64,000 nucleotides of DNA from Faecalibacterium prausnitzii (GCF_019967995.1 NZ_CP065377.1:1302001-1366000), one strand, 5' to 3'; positions 12,176 to 20,903 are shown, counted from the first letter of the stretch. The notes: generated by a model not told the origin, from the letters alone. Program-made: numbers and translations.

Positions 12176-13261
12176 TTACAACATTGCTTTGATCGTTTCC
12201 TCCGTCACCTTCTCGACTTCGGCGAAATCGACGGCGGCGCGGTAGTAGGTCTCCAGCTCGTCGTGGCAGCTCTTGGCCTGCGCCATGAGGGCGACGGCCT
12301 GGTCCAGCAGCTCGGTGGCGGCCCGCTCGTTGAAGCGCAGGCGGGCGCGGAACCCGGCCATGTGCTCGCGGTCAAGGAAGCGGGTGCAGCGCACGGCCTG
12401 CACACCGGAGATGTGCACCGGGTGCCAGGGGTTATCCGTTAAAAAGGCCAGCCGCAGCGATGGGATGAAGAGATGGTCGATCTGGTCTTCGGGGTGCATG
12501 GCGCAAGGGCAGGTGATGATCTGGTAGCCACGCGCCAGCGCCTCGGCACGGATGAGCTCCAGCAGCAGGCGGGAGATGGCTCCGTAGTCGTCGCGGAAGA
12601 CGATATACCGGTCGGCCAGTGCCTGCACGGTGCCGTGATAGAAGACCGGCCCCTTGGGCGTGATGGCCGACAGCAGCCGCAGCTCCTCGCCGGGGCGGGC
12701 CGTGTCGGGCAGGCGGGGGAGCATCCGGGTGCAGAGGCGTTTGGCATAGCGGCGCACCTTTTCAAAGTTGGCGCAGCAGGCTTCGGCGCGGCGGCTGTCC
12801 AGCAGGAGGCTCCCGGCTGAGGCGATATACCGCGCCGCCCGGCTGCGCAGGGAAGCGTTCCGGGCAAAGAGCGCCTTGACTTCCTCACGGTGGAGGGAGA
12901 GCTTCCCAGCGTCGATGGTGTGGTACAGGCTCACCACGACCTCGTCGGCACCGGGGGCGTCCGGCTCCATCGTGTGGGGCGCGGTGGCGTCCAGAATGGC
13001 CTGCCGCTTTTCCGGGAAGATGACGCCGTCGAGGCTGTCGGGGTCACTGGCGCAGTGGATCTTCTCGATGCGTTCACCCTTCTGTTCGGCAGCCTGTGCG
13101 ATGTGCTTCATCAAGGTGGATTTGCCGCAGCCCGGCCCGCTTTTGATGAGATAGAGCTGCATCCCCGGTTCGTGCCGCAGCGGCTCAAAATAGCCCTTGA
13201 ACCCGGCGGGCGTGGTGGCTCCGAGGAAAAAATCAACCGAATCGGTCCGGATGTTTGTCAT
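12176..13261 (-). CDS. P-loop ATPase of unknown function (PRK06851-like)
   Basis: 361 residues. Walker A is IKSGPGCGKSTLMKH (about residues 40-54). The rest has no clear second domain, though CASDPDSLDGVIFPEKR resembles a family of Firmicutes ATPases that carry one complete and one partial nucleoside-triphosphatase half. The function is not established. ATG 13261 is preceded by GAGGTG at 6 bases; a GTG further up at 13270 overlaps this ribosome binding site. It is the first gene of an operon with the nuclease-helicase, so a role in nucleic-acid metabolism is a guess from context only. Confidence 0.72.
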   Translation of the reverse strand: MTNIRTDSVDFFLGATTPAGFKGYFEPLRHEPGMQLYLIKSGPGCGKSTLMKHIAQAAEQKGERIEKIHCASDPDSLDGVIFPEKRQAILDATAPHTMEPDAPGADEVVVSLYHTIDAGKLSLHREEVKALFARNASLRSRAARYIASAGSLLLDSRRAEACCANFEKVRRYAKRLCTRMLPRLPDTARPGEELRLLSAITPKGPVFYHGTVQALADRYIVFRDDYGAISRLLLELIRAEALARGYQIITCPCAMHPEDQIDHLFIPSLRLAFLTDNPWHPVHISGVQAVRCTRFLDREHMAGFRARLRFNERAATELLDQAVALMAQAKSCHDELETYYRAAVDFAEVEKVTEETIKAML

Positions 13262-13326
13262 AAGGAACACCTCACTTTTGTTCTAGAATATGCAAAACAA
13301 AAGGAAAGTGTCACGGAGAGGGCCGC

Positions 13327-13893
13327 TCAGTAGGTGTGCTCGCAGACCTCCTGGATCTTCTCCCGCAGGGCCAGAAAGTCGGCGAAGGCGTCCGGCTTGC
13401 TGCGGGGCTGGCGGAGAAGAGCGGCGGGGTGGTAGGTGGCCATGAAGAGGATGCCGTTCTTATTGTAGAACTCGCCGTGCTCCCGGACCACCGAAAAGTC
13501 CTCCCGGATCATCCGCTGGGCCGCCACACGCCCAAGACAGACCACGATCTTCGGCTTGAGCAGACGGAACTGCTCCCGCAGCCAGGGCATACAGGCTTCG
13601 CTCTCGGCGGGCAGGGGGTCGCGGTTCTGCGGCGGGCGGCACTTGACGATGTTGGCAATATAGCAGTTCTTTTTGCGGTCCAGGTCGATGGCGAAGAGGT
13701 ATTTGTCCAGCAGCTGGCCGCTGCGGCCCACAAAGGGCAGGCCCTGCTCATCCTCGCTCTGGCCGGGGCCTTCGCCCACAAACAGCACCTCGGCGTCCTC
13801 GGCACCCTGACCGAACACCACGTTCGTCCGCGTTTCGCACAGCCCACAGCTGCGGCAGGCAAGGCACTGAGCCTTGAGTGTTTCCCATTCCAT
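13327..13893 (-). CDS. type 4 uracil-DNA glycosylase
   Basis: 188 residues, the usual size for family 4 UDG. Motif A is GEGPGQSEDEQGLPFVGRSG (residues 40-59) and motif B is YHPAALLRQP (about 154-163). Cysteines C13, C16, C85 and C101 fit the 4Fe-4S cluster of this family; C10 and C19 are extra cysteines. It removes uracil from DNA to start base-excision repair. ATG 13893 has GAGAGG 11 bases upstream. It is transcribed convergently with nothing and divergently from pta. Confidence 0.93.
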   Translation of the reverse strand: MEWETLKAQCLACRSCGLCETRTNVVFGQGAEDAEVLFVGEGPGQSEDEQGLPFVGRSGQLLDKYLFAIDLDRKKNCYIANIVKCRPPQNRDPLPAESEACMPWLREQFRLLKPKIVVCLGRVAAQRMIREDFSVVREHGEFYNKNGILFMATYHPAALLRQPRSKPDAFADFLALREKIQEVCEHTY

Positions 13894-13989
13894 ATTTCGT
13901 TAAACCTCTCACAAACTAAATGACATTTTCTTAACGATTGAGCGTCTTATCTTCTGCTACAAAATATACCACAAAATTGCGGTTTTGTC

Positions 13990-14017
13990 TTGAAGTTTCC
14001 AGAGGTTGTGCTAAAAT
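13990..14017 (+). promoter_or_regulatory. promoter for pta
   Basis: TTGAAG (13990-13995), 16-base spacer ending TTGTGC, TAAAAT (14012-14017). The extended -10 context TGTGCTAAAAT recurs at other genes in the window. Confidence 0.55.
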
Positions 14018-14081
14018 AAAAAAGAAGGGCAGGTCTGTGCTGCCCATGAATAATTGCAAAGTAATTTCGGAGGTAATCACA

Positions 14082-15107
14082 ATGGCTGATATGTTTGCAC
14101 CGCTGGTGGCCCAGCTGAAGGCAAACCCCAAGACGATCGTTTTTACCGAGGGCAATGACCCCCGCATCCTGGAGGCCGCAAGCAAGCTGCTGGCTGAGGG
14201 CGTGCTGAAGGTCGTGATGGTCGGCAACGAGGCTGAGTGCAAGGCTGCTGCCGCTGCCGGTGGTTTCGATATTTCTGCTGCTGAGATCATTGACCCGGAG
14301 AACTACGCCGGTTTTGATGAGATGGTCCATACCATGGTCGAGCTGCGCAAGGGCAAGCAGACCGCTGAGGAGTGCACCGCACTGCTGAAGAAGTCCAACT
14401 ACTTCGGCACCATGCTGGTCAAGATGGGCAAGGCCGACTGCCTGCTGGGCGGTGCCACCTACTCCACCGCCGATACCATCCGCCCCGCTCTGCAGCTGGT
14501 CAAGACCAAGAAGGGTGCCCATCTGGTGAGCTCCTGCTTCATTCTGGACCGCGACTGCGGCGAAGAAGGCCTGAAGCGCATCGCCATGGGCGACTGTGCT
14601 GTCAATATCGACTACACCGATACCATCGACAAGGCAACCGGCGAGGTCAAGGTCTCTGCTGCTTCCAAGCTGGCTGAGGTCGCTGTCGAGACTGCCAAGA
14701 CCGCAAAGCTGTTCGGCATCGACCCGAAGGTCGCTGTCCTGAGCTTCTCCACCAAGGGCTCCGGCAAGGGCGGCACCGTCGCTCTGAGCCACGACGCCGT
14801 CATCAAGGCCCAGGAGATGGACCCCGAACTGGCTGTCGATGGCGAGCTGCAGTTTGACGCAGCCGTTGCTCCGGAAGTCGCACAGGTCAAGTGCAAGGGC
14901 AGCAAGGTCGCTGGCCAGGCCAACACCTTCGTCTTCCCCTGCATCGAGGCCGGCAACATCGGCTATAAGATCGCACAGCGTCTGGGCGGCTATGCTGCTT
15001 ACGGCCCCATCCTGCAGGGCCTGAACGCTCCCATCAACGACCTGTCCCGCGGCTGCAACGCCGACGAGGTCTACAAGATGAGCCTCATCACTGCCTGCCA
15101 GTCCTGA
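14082..15107 (+). CDS. pta: phosphate acetyltransferase
   Basis: 341 residues, matching the short (single-domain) Pta of Firmicutes. It interconverts acetyl-CoA + phosphate and acetyl phosphate + CoA in the cytosol, and with acetate kinase makes ATP and acetate. Conserved segments include KTIVFTEGNDPRILEAA near the N-terminus, a central GGATYSTADTIRPALQLV and the C-terminal QANTFVFPCIEAGNIGYKIAQR. ATG 14082 follows TCGGAGGTAATCACA. The open frame upstream to 13938 lies over the promoter and is not used. No ackA is adjacent. The codon usage looks highly expressed. Confidence 0.95.
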   Translation: MADMFAPLVAQLKANPKTIVFTEGNDPRILEAASKLLAEGVLKVVMVGNEAECKAAAAAGGFDISAAEIIDPENYAGFDEMVHTMVELRKGKQTAEECTALLKKSNYFGTMLVKMGKADCLLGGATYSTADTIRPALQLVKTKKGAHLVSSCFILDRDCGEEGLKRIAMGDCAVNIDYTDTIDKATGEVKVSAASKLAEVAVETAKTAKLFGIDPKVAVLSFSTKGSGKGGTVALSHDAVIKAQEMDPELAVDGELQFDAAVAPEVAQVKCKGSKVAGQANTFVFPCIEAGNIGYKIAQRLGGYAAYGPILQGLNAPINDLSRGCNADEVYKMSLITACQS

Positions 15108-15130
15108 GCTTCTCTGAAGTAAGCATCCCA

Positions 15131-15163
15131 AGCCTCCGCCGGCCCGCCCGGCGGGGGCTTTTG
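15131..15163 (+). terminator. pta terminator
   Basis: AGCCTCCGCCGG (15131-15142) pairs with CCGGCGGGGGCT (15148-15159), followed by four Ts. Confidence 0.8.
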
Positions 15164-15260
15164 CGTTTGGCAGCGGCATACCAACCCCAGCGTTCACAAC
15201 AGAGAAGGGCTTGCAATCTCCCTCCCGATATGTTATAATAATCAAGCACAAATTGTGCCT

Positions 15261-15450
15261 TGTCGGACAGCGCCTGCTGCGCGGTTCGACATACGGATGC
15301 GGGCCCTGTACGATGGGGCCGCTGTGAACCAGGTCAGGTGGGGAACCAAGCAGCCTTAAGCGGTGTGCCCTGTGCGTTTCAGTCAGCCTGCATTCGTATG
15401 TCGAGCTACGCAAGGCGGGGGTCAAACCCCGTCAGCGCTGTCCGTTTTTT
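15261..15450 (+). ncRNA. ffs: signal recognition particle RNA (large bacterial type)
   Basis: The universal SRP helix 8 is present: CCAGGTCAGG, a GGAA tetraloop closed by GG/CC, then AAGCAGCC (15329-15356). Long-range pairing is clear: TTCGACATACGGATGC (15284-15299) with GCATTCGTATGTCGA (about 15390-15404), and the closing GGACAGCGC (15265-15273) with GCGCTGTCC (15435-15443). The last stem plus TTTTTT doubles as terminator. The RNA is longer than the E. coli 4.5S type. The ffs-dnaX order is common in Firmicutes. Exact ends are inferred. Confidence 0.9.
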
Positions 15451-15472
15451 ATTGCAGAAAGGGGAGAAGCGG

Positions 15473-17344
15473 ATGTATCGCGCGTTATACCGCAAGTGGA
15501 GGCCCCAGCGCTTTGAGGACGTGGTGGCGCAGCGCGGCATCGTGACGGCACTGCGCAACCAGATCGCCGCCGGCCGCGTTGGCCACGCCTACCTGTTCAC
15601 GGGGGTGCGCGGTACGGGCAAGACCACCTGCGCCAAGATCTTCGCCAAGGCGGTCAACTGCCTGCACCCAAACAACGGTGACCCCTGCGGTACGTGCGAG
15701 ATCTGCCGCGGCATCGACAACGGCAGCATTCTGGACGTGGTGGAGATGGACGCGGCCTCCAACAACGGCGTGGACGATATCCGCGACCTGCGCGACGAGA
15801 CCGCCTACACCCCCAGCGCCTGCCATTATAAGGTCTATATCATCGACGAGGTGCACATGCTCTCAACAGCGGCGTTCAACGCGCTGCTGAAAACGCTGGA
15901 AGAGCCGCCCGCCCATGTCATCTTCATCCTGGCGACGACCGAGATCCAGAAAGTCCCGGCCACCATCCTGTCCCGCTGCCAGCGGTACGACTTTACCCGC
16001 ATCGGGCCGGAGGATATCGCCCAGAGGGTGGAATATATCGCCGGGCAGGAGGGACTGGAGCTGACCACCGAGGGCGCGGAGCTGATCGCCCGGTTGGCCG
16101 ATGGTGCCATGCGCGATGCGCTGTCCATTCTGGACACCTGTGCAGGCGTGACCGCTAAAGTGGACGCCGACGTGGTCCGCCGGATGGCGGGCGTCACCGA
16201 CCGGAGCTACCTGTTCCGCATCTCGGACGCCATCGCGGCGCAGGACGCTCCCACCGCGCTGGCTCAGCTGGCCCAATTGCGGCAGCAGTCGGTGGATGTG
16301 AAGCGCCTGACCGAAGAACTCATCGCCCATTACCGCGCCCTCATGCTGGCGGCACTGCCCGGCGGGCAGACACTGCTCTCCGGTGTGTCGCCGGAGGAAG
16401 AGACCTGCTACCTCGAAAAAGGGCCGCAGCTGGGCCAGAAGGAGGCCATCCGGGCCATCCGCACCTTGGGCAACGCCCTCGAACACATGACCCGCGGCAG
16501 CGACCAGCGCATTGAGCTGGAGCTTGCCCTCTTCAGCCTGTCCGAGCCGCCCCAGATGATGCAGCGGGCAGCGGTGGAAGCCGCACCCCGCCCGGCGGCC
16601 CCGCAGGAAACGTCCCGCCCCTTTGCAGCAGCGGCCCCGCCGCAGCCCTTTGTGAGCGTTCCGGTGGCCCCGGCGGCACCCGCTGTGGAGCCTTCCGCAC
16701 CGGTAACACAGACCGCGCCGGAGACGGCCGCGCCTGCCTCCATGGCAGACCCGGAACCGCAGCCGGAACCTCTGGTCAAAGCGGCTCCCACCGAGGACGA
16801 CCTGCCGCCGCTTCCGGAGGAACCACCGGTGCAGGACGCTGCCCCGCTGCCCTGGGATGAACCGGCCCGGCCTGCACCTCCGGCCCAGCCCGAAGCAGCC
16901 TCGTCCATGTCGGCAGAAAAACCGGCTCCGGCCCCGGTGCAGCCCAGCGCCGAGAATCCGGCAGACCCCGCCCTCAACAAGCCCCGCAGGGTGGCGGCAG
17001 AGGGGATCAACCCCTTCCCCCAGTGGGATGAGGTGGTCCGGCTGCTGCAGGAAAAAGACCCCATGCTCTACACCTACCTCAAAAAGTCGAAGGGCTACTT
17101 CGACGGGACCCGCGTCCTCATCGACGGCGGAAAGACCTTCCGGGACTTCATCCGCGCCAATAAGGACAGCCAGCGCCTCATCAAGAAGCTCATCGCGCAG
17201 GTGTCCGGCGTAGCCGTGCCCATCGGCCCCTACGAGCCGAAAGCTGTCCACCGCTCTGCCACCAACGCCGAGGAATCCCTCCGCCGTCTGGAACAGCTGG
17301 GCGTGGACGTGAGCATTGAGGAGAGTGCGAAAAAGAAAAGGTAA
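15473..17344 (+). CDS. dnaX: DNA polymerase III subunits gamma/tau
   Basis: 623 residues. The clamp-loader ATPase that loads the beta clamp and couples polymerases at the replication fork. The N-terminus MYRALYRKWRPQRFEDVVAQ is the family signature. Walker A is GVRGTGKTTCAKIF (about residues 44-57), then the zinc-binding CLHPNNGDPCGTCEIC. DEVHML is Walker B and AAFNALLKTLEEPP the sensor region. A long Pro/Ala/Glu-rich linker (about 360-500) precedes the C-terminal tau-type domain. ATG 15473 has GGGGAGAAGC upstream. The open frame back to 15260 is SRP RNA. No convincing frameshift signal was found. Confidence 0.96.
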   Translation: MYRALYRKWRPQRFEDVVAQRGIVTALRNQIAAGRVGHAYLFTGVRGTGKTTCAKIFAKAVNCLHPNNGDPCGTCEICRGIDNGSILDVVEMDAASNNGVDDIRDLRDETAYTPSACHYKVYIIDEVHMLSTAAFNALLKTLEEPPAHVIFILATTEIQKVPATILSRCQRYDFTRIGPEDIAQRVEYIAGQEGLELTTEGAELIARLADGAMRDALSILDTCAGVTAKVDADVVRRMAGVTDRSYLFRISDAIAAQDAPTALAQLAQLRQQSVDVKRLTEELIAHYRALMLAALPGGQTLLSGVSPEEETCYLEKGPQLGQKEAIRAIRTLGNALEHMTRGSDQRIELELALFSLSEPPQMMQRAAVEAAPRPAAPQETSRPFAAAAPPQPFVSVPVAPAAPAVEPSAPVTQTAPETAAPASMADPEPQPEPLVKAAPTEDDLPPLPEEPPVQDAAPLPWDEPARPAPPAQPEAASSMSAEKPAPAPVQPSAENPADPALNKPRRVAAEGINPFPQWDEVVRLLQEKDPMLYTYLKKSKGYFDGTRVLIDGGKTFRDFIRANKDSQRLIKKLIAQVSGVAVPIGPYEPKAVHRSATNAEESLRRLEQLGVDVSIEESAKKKR

Positions 17345-17349
17345 GATGA

Positions 17350-17389
17350 CCCTCTCCGTCAGCGCTGGCGCGAAGCGCCTGAGAGGTTG
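17350..17389. repeat. interspersed hairpin repeat unit
   Basis: CCCTCTCCGTCAGCGC...GCGCCTGAGAGG forms a hairpin starting 5 bases after the dnaX stop codon. It shares the CCCTCTC(A/C)GTC...GAGAGG ends with repeats at 22189, 30769, 31024 and 32751. Confidence 0.6.
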
Positions 17390-17493
17390 TACTGAGGGAA
17401 AGCGTATTCTTTCAGAACAGGCTGTTATAGTAAGCCCAACTAAGAGATTCCAATATCCAAAAAATTCTAGATAATAAAGGAGAACCACGAACG

Positions 17494-17832
17494 ATGAAAG
17501 CAAGAATGCCCGCAGGTTTTGGCCGCCCCGATATGAACGCCCTGATGCGTCAGGCACAGAAGATGCAGGATGACATGAAGGCCAAGCAGGCCGAGCTGGA
17601 AGCCGCCGAGTACACCGGCAGCGCCTCCGGCGAGATGGTCACCGTGAAGATGAACGGCAAGCACGAGGTGCTCAGCATTTCCATCAAGCCCGAAGCCGTG
17701 GACCCCGACGACATCGAGATGCTGGAAGATCTGGTGGCTGCGGCCATCAACGCCACCGTCAAGCAGGTGGATGAGACCGCCGAGGCCGAGATGGGCAAGC
17801 TGACCGGCGGCCTGAATATCCCCGGCCTCTGA
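17494..17832 (+). CDS. ybaB: YbaB/EbfC nucleoid-associated protein
   Basis: 112 residues, normal for YbaB/EbfC. It is a small dimeric DNA-binding protein that coats DNA, generally encoded between dnaX and recR. The first half is a long helix (NALMRQAQKMQDDMKAKQAELEAAEY). The second half has the conserved GEMVTVKMNGKHEVLSISIKPEAV strand region and a C-terminal helix. ATG 17494 is preceded by AAAGGAGAACC. It is probably co-transcribed with recR, 19 bases downstream. Confidence 0.94.
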   Translation: MKARMPAGFGRPDMNALMRQAQKMQDDMKAKQAELEAAEYTGSASGEMVTVKMNGKHEVLSISIKPEAVDPDDIEMLEDLVAAAINATVKQVDETAEAEMGKLTGGLNIPGL

Positions 17833-17851
17833 GCCGAGGGGAGGCGTCGCC

Positions 17852-18451
17852 ATGAGTTATAATGCAGCCCCGCTGGACAAGCTGATCGAGGAGTTCAGCA
17901 AGTTTCCGGGCATTGGCACCAAAGGCGCGACCCGGATGGCCTATCAGGTGCTGAGCATGTCGGATGACGAGGCCGCCGCGCTGGCGGGTGCCATCCAGGC
18001 GGCCCACACCCGGCTCCACCGCTGCCGCGTCTGCCAGAACTATACCGAAGCCGAGCTGTGCCCCATCTGCGCCAGCGCCAAGCGGGACCGCTCGGTCATC
18101 TGCGTGGTGGAAAAGCCCCGCGACGTGCAGGCGTTTGAGCGCACCCGCGAATACCGGGGCCTGTACCATGTGCTCCACGGCCTGATGAACCCGCTGGACG
18201 GCATCACGGCCGAGCAGCTCACTGTCAAGGAACTACTGGCCCGCCTGAGCACCGACGAGGTGAAAGAGGTCATCATGGCCATGAACCCCACCGTGGAGGG
18301 CGAGGCCACCGCGATGTATCTGGCCAAGCTCATCAAGCCGCTGGGCATCAAAGTCACCCGCCTGGCCTACGGCCTGCCCGTGGGCGGCAATCTGGAGTAC
18401 ACCGACGAGAACACCCTGTACAAGGCACTGGAAGGCCGCGGGGAACTGTAA
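17852..18451 (+). CDS. recR: recombination mediator RecR
   Basis: 199 residues, the usual length. It works with RecO (and RecF) to load RecA onto single-stranded DNA. Visible are the N-terminal helix-hairpin-helix (KFPGIGTKGATRMAYQVL), the C4 zinc finger CRVCQNYTEAELCPIC (about residues 55-70) and the Toprim domain (VICVVEKPRDVQAFE). The C-terminal Walker-B-like end GLPVGGNLEYTDENTLYKALEGR is also present. ATG 17852 follows GAGGGGAGGCG. The dnaX-ybaB-recR order is strongly conserved. Confidence 0.97.
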   Translation: MSYNAAPLDKLIEEFSKFPGIGTKGATRMAYQVLSMSDDEAAALAGAIQAAHTRLHRCRVCQNYTEAELCPICASAKRDRSVICVVEKPRDVQAFERTREYRGLYHVLHGLMNPLDGITAEQLTVKELLARLSTDEVKEVIMAMNPTVEGEATAMYLAKLIKPLGIKVTRLAYGLPVGGNLEYTDENTLYKALEGRGEL

Positions 18452-18488
18452 ACCCGGCAAAAGTTTACAATTCCTTCAAAAACGGGCC

Positions 18489-18516
18489 TTGCAAAACCGC
18501 AAAAATGTGATATACT
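18489..18516 (+). promoter_or_regulatory. promoter for smpB
   Basis: TTGCAA (18489-18494), 16-base spacer, TATACT (18511-18516), with GTGA just before the -10 box. It lies 38 bases after the recR stop. Confidence 0.7.
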
Positions 18517-18553
18517 AACAAAACGAGACCAGAACAGAAAGGAGGCGTGCCCC

Positions 18554-19036
18554 ATGGCACCTGCAAAAGAGCGTCCGGCCACAAAGACCATCGCCACCAA
18601 CCGGGAAGCACGCCACGAATACTTCGTTCTGGAAGCGCTGGAAACAGGTCTGGAGCTGAAAGGCACCGAGGTGAAGAGCCTGCGGGCCGGCGGCGTCAAC
18701 CTGAAAGACAGCTGGGTCGATATCGAGGACGGCGAACTTCTGGTCAAGGGGATGCACATCACCCCCTACGACCACGGCAACATCTTCAACCAGGACCCCA
18801 TGCGGGTGCGGCGTCTGCTGGCCCACAAGAACGAGATCCGGCGGCTGCACCAGCAGTGCAAACTGCAAGGGTATACGCTGGTTCCGCTCTCACTCTATTT
18901 CAAGCATGGCCGCGTGAAGATGGAGCTGGGCCTGTGCAAGGGCAAAAAGCTCTACGACAAGCGCGCCGATGCCGCCAAGCGCGACGCAAAGCGCTCCATC
19001 GACCGGGCCGTCAAGTCCAACGGCACGTATTACTAA
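18554..19036 (+). CDS. smpB: SsrA-binding protein SmpB
   Basis: 160 residues. Partner of tmRNA in trans-translation, rescuing stalled ribosomes. Conserved features are TIATNREARHEYFVLEALETGLELKGTEVKSLR at the N-terminus, WVDIEDGELLVKGMHI, and the basic C-terminal tail GKKLYDKRADAAKRDAKRSIDR that enters the mRNA channel. ATG 18554 follows AAAGGAGGCGTGCCCC. The gene lies directly before its RNA partner ssrA. Confidence 0.97.
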   Translation: MAPAKERPATKTIATNREARHEYFVLEALETGLELKGTEVKSLRAGGVNLKDSWVDIEDGELLVKGMHITPYDHGNIFNQDPMRVRRLLAHKNEIRRLHQQCKLQGYTLVPLSLYFKHGRVKMELGLCKGKKLYDKRADAAKRDAKRSIDRAVKSNGTYY

Positions 19037-19104
19037 GATCTCCGGGCTGTTCCAGCCGGACGAAACTCTGCTTCACCGCACACCCTCACCGGTGTGCGTT
19101 TCAT

Positions 19105-19453
19105 GGGGGCGTAAAGGTTTCGACGGGGGGAGCGAGGCCTGGGCAGCGGGTAGCAGTGGGGGACCTGCTTTAAACTCCTCCAAAAAATTAACTGACAACA
19201 ATAATTATCAGTTGCTCGCAGCCTGAGTGCTGCGCGTTCCGCCCACTCTTGTGTCGTGTGGGGCCGGGGCGTCCTTTAGACACAGCACCTGAACGGACCT
19301 AAGCTTTGCGGACCGGCAGGAACTCATGAAGCTACCAATGCGTTAGCCTGGCGACCGGCGTGACGCGGAGGGAATGTTGTTGATCGCCTGCACCCGGAGA
19401 CACCTACGCTGAACTCTTTTCGGACATGGGTTCGACTCCCATCGCCTCCACCA
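19105..19453 (+). ncRNA. ssrA: transfer-messenger RNA
   Basis: 349 bases including an encoded CCA. The acceptor stem pairs GGGGGCG (19105-19111) with CGCCTCC (19443-19449), and TTCGACTCCCATCGCC is the T arm. The tag frame reads (S)KKLTDNNNYQLLAA then TGA at about 19226. It ends in -LLAA rather than the usual -ALAA. No alanine resume codon is visible just upstream; the first codon looks like TCC (Ser) or AAA, so the resume site is uncertain. It follows smpB by 68 bases. Confidence 0.95.
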
Positions 19454-19455
19454 CT

Positions 19456-19493
19456 AAAAGCACCTGGATTCGTTAAAATCCAGGTGCTTTTTC
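19456..19493 (+). terminator. ssrA terminator
   Basis: AAAAGCACCTGGATT pairs with AATCCAGGTGCTTTTT, right after the tmRNA CCA end. Confidence 0.9.
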
Positions 19494-19567
19494 TTTGCTT
19501 ATACCACACTGTTTCACGCGCTTTGCAATGACAGAGCCTCCCGCGCTGACGGAGAGAGATAAGCGGC

Positions 19568-19596
19568 TTGCAAAATGAGAACCCTTGTGCTACAAT
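19568..19596 (+). promoter_or_regulatory. promoter for the flavodiiron protein gene
   Basis: TTGCAA (19568-19573), 17-base spacer ending TTGTGC, TACAAT (19591-19596). Confidence 0.7.
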
Positions 19597-19665
19597 AGGA
19601 AAGGTTCCTAGTAGATATTTCCGGTTCGCCGGAACAGCGATACAACAGAAAAGAGGATGTCTGTT

Positions 19666-20847
19666 ATGAGCGTGAAAAAGATCAGCGAGGCCATTCTGGG
19701 CGTAGGTGTGGATGATACTACCATCGACCTGTTCGAGAGCCAGTACCCGGTGCCCACCGGTGTGAGCTACAATTCCTATGTCATCCGGGATGAGAAGACC
19801 GCCATTCTGGATACGGTGGACGCCCGCGCCACCGACCCGTGGCTGGAAAATCTGGCCGAGGCCCTGAACGGCACCCAGCCCGACTACCTCATCGTCTCCC
19901 ACATGGAGCCGGACCACGGTGCCAACATCGCAAAGCTGGCCGCACGTTACCCGGCCATGCAGGTGGTGGGCAACGCCAAGACCTTCCAGTATATGGAGCA
20001 GTTCTTCGGTGCGGACGCCGTCGCAAAGGAACGCCGCGTGGTGGTCAAGGACGGCGAGAGCCTGAGCCTGGGCAGCCACACGCTGACCTTCGTTTTTGCG
20101 CCCATGGTGCACTGGCCGGAAGTCATGGTGAGCTATGAGTCCACCGAGAAGGTGCTCTTCTCCGCCGACGGCTTTGGCCGTTTTGGCGCAGTGGCAAAGT
20201 TTGACGAACATGCCGACTGGGCCAGCGAAGCCCGCCGCTACTTCCTGAACATCGTGGGCAAGTATGGCCCGCAGGTGCAGGCTCTGCTGAAGAAGGCGGC
20301 TGCACTGGACATCCAGACCATCTGCCCGCTGCACGGCCCCGTGCTGACCGGCGACCTGAGCAAGTACCTGGCCTACTATGACACCTGGTCCAGCTACAAG
20401 CCCGAAGAGCCGGAGAAGATCCTGGTCGCCAGTGCGTCCATCCACGGCCATACCCGCGCAGCAGCACACCAGATGGCCGAAAAGCTCCGCGCCAGAGGAG
20501 CCAAAGTCGTGGAGATGGACCTGACCCGCACCGATGTCTCCTACGCCGTGACCGAAGCCTTCCGCTGCGGAAAGATCGTGCTGGCCTGCGCCACTTACGA
20601 CGGCTTCCTCTTCCCGCCGATGGAAAACCTGCTGGCCCATCTGAAGACCAAGAACTTTCAGAGCCGCACCATCGGCCTGATGGAGAACGGCACCTGGGCC
20701 CCCATGGCCGCCAAGCTCATGCGCACCGAACTGGAGGGCATGAAGAACATCACCGTCTGTGAGAACGTTGTCACCATTCGTTCGGCAGTCAGTGCCGCAT
20801 CGGAGGCACAGATGGAGCAGCTGGCGGAAGAGCTGATCGCAAAATAA
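19666..20847 (+). CDS. fprA: flavodiiron protein (FprA-type oxygen/NO reductase)
   Basis: 393 residues: an N-terminal metallo-beta-lactamase-like di-iron domain and a C-terminal flavodoxin domain (from about residue 250). Iron ligands fit HxExDH (SHMEPDHGAN), then MVHWPEVM, SADGFG and CPLHGP. Such cytosolic proteins reduce O2 to water, and some reduce NO, using electrons from rubredoxin or other flavoproteins, so they protect anaerobes from oxygen. The FMN loop reads SASIHGHTRAAA, not the usual T-x-TGNT. ATG 19666 has GAGG 9 bases upstream; the in-frame ATG at 19657 abuts the ribosome binding site. Confidence 0.93.
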   Translation: MSVKKISEAILGVGVDDTTIDLFESQYPVPTGVSYNSYVIRDEKTAILDTVDARATDPWLENLAEALNGTQPDYLIVSHMEPDHGANIAKLAARYPAMQVVGNAKTFQYMEQFFGADAVAKERRVVVKDGESLSLGSHTLTFVFAPMVHWPEVMVSYESTEKVLFSADGFGRFGAVAKFDEHADWASEARRYFLNIVGKYGPQVQALLKKAAALDIQTICPLHGPVLTGDLSKYLAYYDTWSSYKPEEPEKILVASASIHGHTRAAAHQMAEKLRARGAKVVEMDLTRTDVSYAVTEAFRCGKIVLACATYDGFLFPPMENLLAHLKTKNFQSRTIGLMENGTWAPMAAKLMRTELEGMKNITVCENVVTIRSAVSAASEAQMEQLAEELIAK

Positions 20848-20860
20848 GAACTACACAGCA

Positions 20861-20903
20861 AAAACAAGGGCCCGGCACCGGAAGTGTCGGGTCCTTGTTC
20901 TTT
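20861..20903. terminator. bidirectional terminator
   Basis: AACAAGGGCCCGGCAC pairs with GTGTCGGGTCCTTGTT between the convergent fprA and MFS genes. T-rich sequence follows on both strands. Confidence 0.85.

Noticed and set aside
9727..12192. An 821-codon open frame on the plus strand opposite the nuclease-helicase gene
   Set aside because: It lies antisense to a gene with clear motifs, has low-complexity Gly/Ala/Val-rich sequence and no domain. GC-rich codon bias makes such shadow frames.
15473..17344. Programmed frameshift in dnaX
   Set aside because: A-rich stretches occur (near 17088 and 17330) but none is a good slippery heptamer at the position expected for a gamma product.
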